From: Poecilobothrus nobilitatus
Taxonomy: Eukaryota > Arthropoda > Insecta > Diptera > Dolichopodidae
DNA length: 64,000 nt
Reading direction: 5' to 3'
Assembly: GCA_947095535.1 (NCBI GenBank)
Contig: OX352772.1
Span: 36,413,445-36,477,444, forward strand
Shown: one piece after another, positions 55,404 through 64,000 of the stretch
Numbering within the stretch: position 1 is the first letter of the stretch
Layout: each line of letters begins with the position of its first letter
The notes under the pieces: model-generated
Seen by the model: only the letters and a program-made list of their open reading frames with translations
The model's database searches: none
Told to the model about the DNA's origin: nothing
Position numbers and translations under genes: made by a program

Positions 55404-55797
55404 TTTTTGTTTTTAGTCCTTACTCCTTATAAAGAGCATAGGGCATCCACTAAGTCATTTATTATTCATATTTGACTAAGCTTCAGTTTCTGGAATAATT
55501 GTTTTACTAAGCCGTTGATTACTCGGCTGTAGTTATTGTACAAGACTAGGCGCTTCTTTAGTTCTACGGCATCTATTATCTTGCACAAGAATTATATTTT
55601 ATTATTATTTTATTATATGATATTAATTATAATTTTCATTAGACATATATATACTTTTTTTTTAATTTAATTATATTATACTAATTATATTAAGAAAAAT
55701 CTATATTATTTTATTAATCTATATGACCCGGCCGGGGTTTGAACCCGAGACCTTTCGTATAAAAGGCCGGTGTCTTAACCACTACATCATTGGCTGG
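55404..55797 (-). mobile_element. Complete tRNA-derived SINE with 16-bp target duplication
   Basis: Flanked by ATACAGGATTAGGTTT at 55388-55403 and 55798-55813, identical on both sides. On the minus strand it starts CCAGCCAATGATGTAGTGG, has A-box-like GTAGTGGTTAAGAC and B-box GGTTCAAACCC, an AT-rich body, and an A-rich 3' tail next to the left duplication. These are the marks of LINE-mediated retroposition. Confidence 0.85.
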
Positions 55798-56388
55798 ATA
55801 CAGGATTAGGTTTCCCTAAATTTGAATTATAATTTGGTTCTCCTTGTATTAAAATATTTTCTTTTTTTAATTTTGTAATAATTAATCATTTTGTTTTAAT
55901 ATGTCATCTGATTTCTCTCCAGCTAATCTATATAAAAAGCTTTATATCGCAAGCTCTGAATACGTATTAAAGTCATGAATTGTGATTTCTGTTGTGAATT
56001 TGTGAAAGTTTTTATTAGCTTTTTATAACTTAAACATTTCGAGCACTAATCTGTAGCTGGTGTTTTGAAACTAATATTAAAACGTGTTCTGAATATATTC
56101 TAAAAGAACCACTTTTTTACTTTGAAATCTTTCAAGTTTTCGTCCTGATTGTACATATTATACATCTGATTAATCGACAAATCACCTTGCAATATATTGC
56201 CTACATGTAATTTTAGAACGGTAATAACGAACATCATAGACGTAAAATTTTTTAATAAAATTCATCACAGCCTCTGGTTTAGATGCGAAAGTTAAAGATT
56301 TTCGATCTCCACCTCGAGCTTCTTTAGGCACGGTTTCACAATTAACTAATCTTTTGCAAATACCGCTAACTCTATCTTTCCTATGTCA

Positions 56389-56678
56389 TGCTGCCCATAC
56401 ACGGCGGACTAGGTTGTAAACTTGTTACGCGGACAGGTTCTAGAACCATATCACACACTTATCCAACCTATTATCCAAACATTGTAATTATGTATTTTAT
56501 ATTTTTATTATTTTCTCAAAAAATCTCAATGTTAAAATGACATTTAAGTTGTACAACATACCCATACACGATACAACTCAACTACAAACCAAAGAGTCTG
56601 CCCACAAAAATCAAAATTTTTTGATATTCATCCAACCAACTTTTTAACCATCAAAATGGTTTTACAACTTACCCATAC
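56389..56678. mobile_element. Truncated second copy of the 17222 MITE
   Basis: Matches 17222-17515 closely from TGCTGCCCATACACGG onward. It stops at ACCCATACAA, where another small element begins. Confidence 0.6.
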
Positions 56679-56683
56679 AAATT

Positions 56684-56766
56684 TCGAGTTGCGCGAAAAA
56701 AAAAACGCAATTCGAAAAAATGGTATTAAAAATTTTAGTTGGGCAAATCGGAATAGCGCAACTCGA
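56684..56766. mobile_element. 83-bp inverted-repeat element
   Basis: TCGAGTTGCGC at 56684-56694 has its exact complement at 56756-56766. A weaker inner CGCAATTCGA copy is at about 56706. Confidence 0.45.
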
Positions 56767-56769
56767 GGC

Positions 56770-56935
56770 CCTAGTGTATAAGTTTCCTCAGATTTCCTGT
56801 ACCACCCCCTGTTTAGGACCTATTAGGGCTTTTAAAATTTTGGTGCAATTCACAATTCTAAACAGTTTGTATTGTCTTTTGGAAATGTGCGCTTTTTAAA
56901 ACCGTTTGTTTACATACTGCCTTGTTTCTTTTTAC
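56770..56935 (+). mobile_element. 3' fragment of an AGCACATTTCC-family element
   Basis: The stretch matches AGTTTCCTCAGA..., TTGGAAATGTGCGC and the right border TACATACTGCCTTGTT of the family. The central part is deleted. Confidence 0.55.
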
Positions 56936-57375
56936 CTACTCTGTACTAAAATTTGTTAAGGGTGCAAATAAAATGTTCATGTTTTTATACAAAACTTAAG
57001 TGGCACAAGTTTAAATGTGTTTGTCAAAAACACTGAAAAGAAAAATAACAAAAGAGAATAGAGAATTTAATAGCCAGCCAATAGTCATATTCTGATTGCT
57101 GAATGAGTGAATGCTGACGCATTGAAATTTGAAATTTAAAAATATGTATTGAATAACTGTATGTTTTATTTATTATTTTATTACTTTACTATTTATTATG
57201 TATGTACCTACTATAAGTTTCGAAATTCGTGCGTTTTTATATAAATTGTTTGAAATTTTAATTTTCTTGTTACAGGTTAAAACAAAACGTTTAATCGATT
57301 AAGCCAGAAATTGTTCGATTAATTGAAGCATTCATAAATTTATCGATTAATCGATTAATCAAACCATGCCCTAAT

Positions 57376-59024
57376 ATGTACATACTGTATGTATATATTA
57401 TTTAAAAATTGGTAACAATCAAAATATGGTTTATTACTTAAACAAAAAAAAATTTGTTTGTTCAAATGTTGTTTGTTTGTGTTCTTATTTGTTCAATTCA
57501 TATTTGAACATTCACCGACCGAGCGCTGACTGCTGATGTGTTTAAGAAGAAAATTTTAATTTTAATTTTTAAGCAAAAAATAAAAAATACATATTGTTGA
57601 AAACAATATTGCAGATTATACTATAATACCAAACAATATATTAACAGGCAAATAAAATATACATAAACGCAAATTAATTAAACACAAAATAATAAATACG
57701 CATACTAATAGAATTTTGAAATAATCTTAATACATAATAATTAATAAATCATAACTATCACAAAAATATAATCTAAATAATATAAGACTTAATACTAAAT
57801 ATAATAGAACAAGAAACGACAAATGAGGTGACCAGCTTCACACCAGCTAAAGAAGAATTATTAATCCCATCTAAAAACAAAATAATATTATAAAACTAGG
57901 GGCTCCTGCTAATGTGTTATTAAATTTTATATTGCATTCAAATTCATATATCGACAGCTACAGTTTAGCTGATCGATTGATCAAAAAACGGCAATTCGTA
58001 TAACATCGGATATATTCATATATGCATAACCTACATTAATTTTTAGAAGGTCTGGAGCAAGACCACCTGATAATTGCTGTGAGTCTCGGTCTGGATATCT
58101 AAATACTTAAAAATGTGTTTGTGCAAATTGTAAATGAATTGTGAGAAGAAGCTTCGAAAAATGACATTTCATAAAGATTTTTTTGTTCTTTTCTGTTTTT
58201 GTTTAAGAAAAATGCCCATTTTTAACAATTTTTTTTTCGAGTTTTCGATATGAAATATTTACCCAAACATGCCAAATTGTATATTAAAATAAAATTTTAA
58301 AATTTTTCTTTAACATACCAAAACTTCAGCTTTCAACTCGAAATTTTCAACATATTTTCAACAAAATAAAATTTTCAGTTTTTTTCTAGCGTTTCATATC
58401 GTCGCCATTTAATACTCTCAAAAAATTATGAGAGTACACAATTATAATAAATTAGTGAACATAACCTAATAATTTAAAAGCTTTCTAATAGATTGTACTG
58501 CAAATTTGGTAAATATATTTTAGTTCAAACTAAGTTTTTATATTTTTAATTATAATAAAAAATTATAAAATTTATATAAAAATAAAGTTTGAAGTTTTTT
58601 CTTTACGTCAATAAAAAAATTGATTTTCAAATCATATTTTCCAGCAATATTTTGAAGAAAAGGAAAAAAGAAGTACCGGATTTTGGTTCAGCAATTTTCG
58701 TTTTTTTCTATACAGTCTATAAAAAAAACGATTGTAAATAGAATATTCATGTACTTACATGAAATATAATAATCTTTTTATGAATAAAATTTTACATTGC
58801 AATTATATTTGAAAAGTATTAGAAAAAAATTAGGTAATATTTTGTTTTAAATAACTCTAAATTTTAGTAATATTTTATTTTATTTAGTCATATTTTTGTA
58901 GCGTTAAATTTTTGAATTTTTGAATTATTATTTTTAAAAGATTTTATGGTATGACCTATTTAAAAAAATTAATTCAATTATTTAGTGCCTAATATTTCCT
59001 TTTTTAATAATTTCCTTATATAAA
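57376..59024. other. Repeat-derived and AT-rich sequence
   Basis: 57380-57900 repeats the block seen at 15640-16100 and 53130-53660 (phrases ATTCACCGACCGAG and TAAATACGCATACTAATAG). From 57900 to 59024 no gene is recognised. Confidence 0.5.
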
Positions 59025-59411
59025 GTGAGTGGAAAATGTTCGGTTGTTGGGTGTAAATCCAATTATAATAATAGCACGATATCTGTTATGCTACTTTTAA
59101 ATTTCCGGATAAAGAGCCTCTGAGAAGCTTAAAAGAGCCTTGTAAAAAGATCAGACTGGCAACCAACAGCCTATAATGTCATATGTAAATAGCATTTTTC
59201 AGAATCGTGTTTTAAATTAAATAATGATAAAAGTCCGCGTTTAATACCACATGCAGTTCCAAGCATTTTCACCAATTACTTGGTAAATTTTATAGAAACG
59301 AATAATAAAAATTTACGTGATGATAATATTTCTCTAATTTTAAATGTTTTAAATGTTAGTAAAAAAATAAATTTAAAATACTGGAATATAAAGGCCAAAA
59401 TAATATTGTAA
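59025..59411 (+). pseudogene. Broken THAP zinc-finger domain
   Basis: Three frames read in order give a THAP domain: KCSVVGCKSNYNN (C-x4-C), then FKFPDKEPLR, then RSDWQPTAYNVICK, a stop, HFSESCF, and RLIPHAVPSIF, which is the AVP end of the domain. Zinc ligands C, C, C and H are all visible. The last frame stays open to TAA at 59411. At least two frameshifts and one in-frame stop break it. THAP domains occur in P-element-type transposases and in cellular DNA-binding proteins; nothing downstream shows which this was. Confidence 0.75.
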
Positions 59412-60218
59412 TAGAAAATACTTACTTTAAATGTGATTTTAAATTTAGAATAATAATTAATAACGATCTAAGTTACCTATTTGACAGGTAATACAGAAAC
59501 AAAACAATTTCAAAATATTGAACGATATTGAAAAACGCAAAAATTTAAATATATATTATTATTGACCAAATTAACCTTTTAGATATGAAGTATATATATA
59601 TATATAGTTTGAATACAATCGTCATGTAATTTTTCATTTTTGCCCACTCAAGATCTATTATTACTATCCGGTCGGAAAATATTGATTTTTGTAATATTTT
59701 TTTTGTTTTTTACTTTTTTAATATTGTTTTGTTGTAAATTAATTACTTTATTTTGTTTTATTAAATTTTACTTTAAATATATCATATTATTTTGTTAAAA
59801 AATTATTTATATATTATTTGCATGTATTAATATATTTTTTTTTATTATTTTAGTTTAAGGCTTAGTCTTCAGGCGATACCACTTTAAAAATAATCGCCAT
59901 ATGTCCATATCCCCTACCTCAAAGGAAAACCCGAATAACTTATAATATTAATTTATTTTATTATGTTAATAAAAATTTTAAATAAGTTAACATAAATTAA
60001 CTTATTCTAAAAATAATTATATAGTTTATTTTTTGCACTTAATTTTATATTCATTCTAAAAAATTTACATTAAGGGTATTCACGAGTTGGTGCAAAAGTG
60101 CAAATTTTTTTTGCACCGTAGCATATATTTGCAAAACAAATCGATATTGCAATAAAAATTAGTTTTCAACATTTTTTTTTGCTCAGTAATGTACCAAATC
60201 AATGCTCTTTTAAAAAAT
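59412..60218. other. AT-rich stretch downstream of the THAP relic
   Basis: No transposase domain could be recognised after the THAP domain. Confidence 0.35.
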
Positions 60219-60727
60219 TTTTAAGAAGCTTTTTTTTGTTGAAAAATAGTTGGAAGACATTTTTTAAAATGCATATTTATGAATGAAAATTTACAATTTT
60301 AAAGAATTTCTTTTTACTAAAAAACGTAAAAAAGATGGAACTTTAATGCTCTCTTAGGACGAAATTAAAAAAATCTGTAGTTTTTATGTTATTTCCAGAT
60401 TTCTAGAAGGACTACTACTTTTTTCCAAAGACTACGTGTATTTTTTTTTGATAAAAAGAACAGAGAGAGTAAAAGCTTAATAAGGGGCCAGCTTTTAACA
60501 AATTTACACGTAGTCTTATGGAAAAAAATAGGGGGCCGACTATAAATCTTGAAATAATACAAAAACCATTTACTTTATTCAATTTGGTCCAAAGAAAAAA
60601 TTAAAGTCGCATCTTTTTTACATAATTCATTAAAGAAAGATATTTTAAAATATAATATTTTTATTCATAAATATGCATTTAAAAAATTGCCTTCCTTTAA
60701 ATTTTTTATTTTAAAAGCTTCTTAAGA
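60219..60727. mobile_element. Imperfect foldback element, about 509 bp
   Basis: TTAAGAAGCTTTT at 60221 faces AAAAGCTTCTTAA ending at 60725. Going inward both arms share, in inverted order, AAATGCATATTTATGAAT, AAAAAAGATG...ACTTTAAT, and GACTACGTGTA. Each arm is about 240 bases with moderate identity. There is no open frame. Confidence 0.6.
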
Positions 60728-61495
60728 TAAAGTGCCTCAATATCGTAATAGTATACGTCGAGCTACTTTCATACTTTAAAATTTCGTACACGCTTATATG
60801 GCTATAATCGAGACTAACATCAATTATTAAATTATTCATACGCGCAATACGTGAGAATCCATTGGAATTCTCTCACAACTACATTCATGTGTTTTCAGTT
60901 CTTGGCCTGTTTACTTAGGTCTTGTATAGATATCCTCGTATATACATATGGATATGTATGTATGTATATTGCGGCGTATTTATAAGTGTTTTATTGTTGT
61001 TATAAGAAATTATTCTATGAATGAAATATTTTTAAAGAAATATTGCAATGTATGGCGATATATAAAAATATAGTATGTATATATGAATGAATGCATATGC
61101 ATATTAATACATGTAGATGTATGTATGTATATTTGTTTGTAGTTAATTTAGTATAAATTAATATAATATATATATTTGCCGCTAAGTAACAAATGGTAAT
61201 AGCATATTTGGAAAAGTTTTGAATTGATAATCATTAGATGGAAGGTTAGAATTTTGAAGAAAGTTTAAACATACAGATTATAATAGGTATATGTAGTTTG
61301 AATATACATATATATGTACAAACCATAGTTCTAGAAATTATAAACTTCACCCAAATTGATTTAAAATACCGAAAAAGTAAAAATATAATATTATAAGCAG
61401 AGTAACAGACTATGAACACACTAAAGTATTCGTATGATTATCTAAGAGTTGACAAAGGTAACTGCATTCTTCCTCGTTTGTTAAATATTTACCCA
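60728..61495 (+). mobile_element. TATACCC-family fragment before the third anoctamin copy
   Basis: From about 60930 the sequence follows the right part of the 46645-47755 element (GCCGCTAAGTAACAAATGGTA, TTGATAATCATTAG) and ends at AGAGTTGAC...TTCCTCG, which is also where the window starts. 60728-60930 shows no recognisable feature. Confidence 0.5.
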
Positions 61496-63383
61496 TATTT
61501 TTATTAAGACATATTATACCAAATATATGACTGAAGCGAAGATTTGTTATTCTTTTAGCCGCAAAAGTGATTTTAATATTATAGAACGGAATTATATTCA
61601 CCAAAAGCGACACCACCAAAAAAATATTTATATAGGAAAATAGAGTACAAAAATGTATACGTATGTACATATATATATATGAACTGTGTCTATGGAGTCA
61701 ATCATGAAAGTTTTGTGATTTAAGATTTTTTTGTTTTTTAGAAAAAAGTCATTAATATTGTCAATGATGAAAGTCTCATCTATTTTTCGTCATCATGAAT
61801 ATTTAGTTTAGTTTAGTCTAAATTTATTGTGTAAAATAAATTTTACAAATAAATGTAGGACCCTTTTCCTTTCTGATGTGGGCCCAGAATATTTATTTGT
61901 TTGACTTTTTTCTTAATTTCAGACTTTTTAAGTCACACACATTTTAGCTGTGGACTCTGAACAATAAACATCAATATTCTAGGAACCAGAAGTCGGACCG
62001 ATCTGATTTAAAAAGCCTAGTCCCTGATACTGTAATAGAAACTAGAAATGAAAAATAAATTAAAAAAAGTTCCGAAAAGTGGCACCTTAGTTTTTGAGGT
62101 CCGTTTTTTGGGGCGGGCTTTTTTAAAAGTCCAATTTATTTATTTCTGTTTACTAATTTAAATTCTACTACAAAATCGGTGAGGACTTTTTTTAAATTAT
62201 GTCAGTCCGACTTCTGATTCCTAAAATACGGAGGCTTCTAACAACCTACGCTATTGCATAGTCATAATATATGAAAATACCTATATTATATTTATAGATA
62301 CTATAATTTTTTTTTTCCAGTTCACGTTTTTCTTTTCATATTTTATTTTAATTTTGTTTTATTTTTTAGTTATTGTAAATTTTTTAATGCACGGTAAATC
62401 CTGCATCCAAACTCCATCCTTGCAAGTTTTTAATTTTAAAATTTTTCTCGTTTTTTAGTACTTGCAAAATAATTATCATAAATGGTCATAGTTTTACAAA
62501 TGAGAATTAAAATGGTACAACTATTTGAATTAAATTTTTTAAATAAATTCTAAACAAAATAAGATTAAGTCCTTAATTAAAACAATTACTTATATTTACA
62601 GAAAACACCTTAAAAATCCATAATTTTTTTTTAGTACATATTTTAAAGTAATACCAGTACATAAAAAGTTCAAAGTTAGGATCCTTAAATCACCGTTTAC
62701 TTTTAAAATTAGACTTTATTTTATTTCAATTTTTGTTTTATAATTTTTAATTAATTTTTAAAAATTAAATGTAAGTTTTAGTAGTTCATCATTATAATCA
62801 TCATTAATTTTTTTTTTTGTTTTTATTATTATTTTTTTTATTTAATTTACAAAAAATTATAAAATATATTTTTTATATATTAAAATTTAATAAAAATTTT
62901 TTGTTCACAGACGTGGCGTCATTTTCAAGATGATGATCGATCAGTTGATTTTGTATTGGCATACCGTGGTGATGATCCAAATCCACAAAATCATGTTAAA
63001 AGACAAACATTTGAACAAAATTTAGAAAAAGAAGGTTTAGATTTGGAACGTGAAAAAACACAAAAAGTTCATTTTGTTAAAATTCATGCACCATTAGATG
63101 ATCTAAAACGTTATTGTGAGATATTAAAAATTAAAATGCCAATTAGAAAAGTAATTATCTTTATCATAAAATTTAATTTTTTTAATTTGAAATTTTTATT
63201 TATAAGTATATTTGTGGTTTTTATTACATTTTAGTTACGTGAACAGGATCTATTAAATGTTCCAGAATTTCAATTATTACGTGAAATGAAATCATTTTTT
63301 GGTCGTCCATTTCAATTTGTTAAATTAGATGCAGAAAAATTTCCCTTAAAAGAATATCATTTACATTTTGATTATTCTAGAAA
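61421..63383 (+). repeat. Segmental repeat, copy 2 of the 1-1966 pair
   Basis: Nearly identical to 1-1966 in the same orientation; ends exactly where a Helitron begins. See the entry for 1-1966. Confidence 0.9.
62911..63383 (+). pseudogene. Third anoctamin copy: exon 1 and part of exon 2, interrupted by a Helitron
   Basis: Exon 1 (62911-63150) is open, the same length as 1494-1733, and differs by a few residues (TWRHFQDDD for [13 protein letters not shown] for PIKK). Exon 2 starts at 63235 and reads in frame to FDYSR, where the Helitron interrupts it. Because the window ends inside the Helitron, it is unknown whether further exons follow. As it stands the exon cannot be read through. Confidence 0.8.
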
Positions 63384-64000
63384 TCTAATAAATAAGGAAG
63401 AAATTCTGTTTGTTTGTTTGTTTGTTTGTTTGTTTGTTTGTTTGTGCCCTTTTCACGTAAAAACCACCAGTCCGATTGCAACCAAATTTTGCAGAAACGT
63501 TCCTACGACCCCGGAAAGTGTTATAGGCTATATCGCGTTTCGGTTCATTAACCCATTGCGGCCCGAGAGCCATTTAAAGCCGTTTCGTTTTTTCGTTGTC
63601 CTGCCTAAACGGTTTGATCGATTGAGTTGAAAATTTGGACAAATATTCTTCTTATCATTGGACGGGTACCGAAGAAATTTGGATTCAATATGTTACCCGG
63701 ATTCGGCCCGGCGGGCTTCCAAAAAATTTTTTGTTTCCGATTTATGTCCAATTTTGTACGGTGGTTTTATGATCTGAAAAAAAGCCTGTGATAAATTTTT
63801 ATGGAGATCCGGTAACCCGTTTGGGCACGAGAGCCGAACGAAGTTCATTAAATGTTTCTGTTGTCCTGCTTAAACGGTTTGATCAATTGAGTTGAAAATT
63901 TACAATAGTGTAGCTCTTTACCACGGGAGCTCACTGAGGTGATTTGGTTACGATCCATTAACCCGTTTCGGCACCAGGGGTCACTGAAGTTTTGTAATTT
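63384..64000 (+). mobile_element. Helitron, 5' part, inside anoctamin exon 2
   Basis: Starts TCTAATAAAT directly after an A, at a place where the intact exon reads AAA-TTATG, so insertion was between A and T. The sequence GAAGAAATTCTG and a (TTTG)n run of about 40 bases (63408-63447) match the Helitron at 12031-13186 read on its minus strand. The phrase TAAACGGTTTGATC recurs at about 63606 and 63870, an internal unit of about 265 bases. The 3' end lies beyond the window. Confidence 0.75.

Larger units (their letters stand above)
54283..57375. mobile_element. Composite element with CATG-ATTAATC ends
   Basis: CTAATGCATGATTGATTAATC at the left (about 54279) is an imperfect inverted match of the right end, where GATTAATC repeats precede AAACCATGCCCTAATAT (57345-57378). 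The interior holds a minus-strand open fragment (55097-55312), a palindrome, a SINE and two MITEs, so it has been a landing site for others. The pairing of these two ends as one element is inferred. Confidence 0.35.

Noticed and set aside
63385..63573. Protein-coding reading across the TTTG run
   Set aside because: The open frames come from the tetranucleotide repeat (CLFV / TNKQ) in a Helitron, not from a gene.

Overview
This 64 kb window is strongly AT-rich eukaryotic DNA with short GT-AG introns, poly-T acceptor tracts and dense small transposable elements. The protein families (an anoctamin and a short-lid secreted lipase of the pancreatic-lipase superfamily), the tRNA-derived SINEs and interspersed repeats carrying GGACGGAC tracts and TATACCC termini point to an insect. 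From memory of similar repeats in flies, a dipteran is most likely. No bacterial features are present.

Layout. Positions 1494-25787 (+) hold twelve exons, including the 3' end, of an anoctamin (TMEM16) gene; its first exon or exons lie upstream of the window. The exons join without phase conflict into 970 codons, and all six residues that bind Ca2+ in the family are present. Intron 7 is 18.8 kb long and contains, on the opposite strand, a complete seven-exon lipase gene (3983-10463) with a signal-peptide exon about 5 kb upstream of the rest. The remainder of intron 7 is transposon debris: Helitron, MITE and SINE copies and relics of DNA-binding domains. Positions 25788-38700 are intergenic and AT-rich, with an element flanked by a perfect 9-bp direct repeat (32347-34327), a foldback built of 21-bp repeats (36117-36492) and two SINEs.

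From 38701 to about 53660 the block 2661-16100 is repeated in the same orientation. The copy carries the end of anoctamin exon 5, a frameshifted exon 6, an open exon 7 and a second, fully open lipase gene (40088-48851). The anoctamin piece is dead while the lipase was kept, so the duplication produced a lipase pair. The copies differ by insertions: a 1.78 kb element and a 1.3 kb Helitron are present only in the second, and a 1.6 kb element and another Helitron only in the first.

Positions 53660-61400 hold further repeats, a SINE with a 16-bp target duplication, a broken THAP domain and a foldback element. From 61421 the first 1966 bases of the window recur almost unchanged, including anoctamin exon 1 and most of exon 2, until a Helitron begins inside exon 2 at 63384 and runs off the window. 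This third copy is much closer to the first than the second is, so it is either a very recent duplication or an assembly/haplotype artefact.

The anoctamin is inferred to be a Ca2+-dependent channel or lipid scramblase in a membrane; the lipases are inferred to be secreted enzymes. Nothing in the sequence links them functionally beyond being nested.
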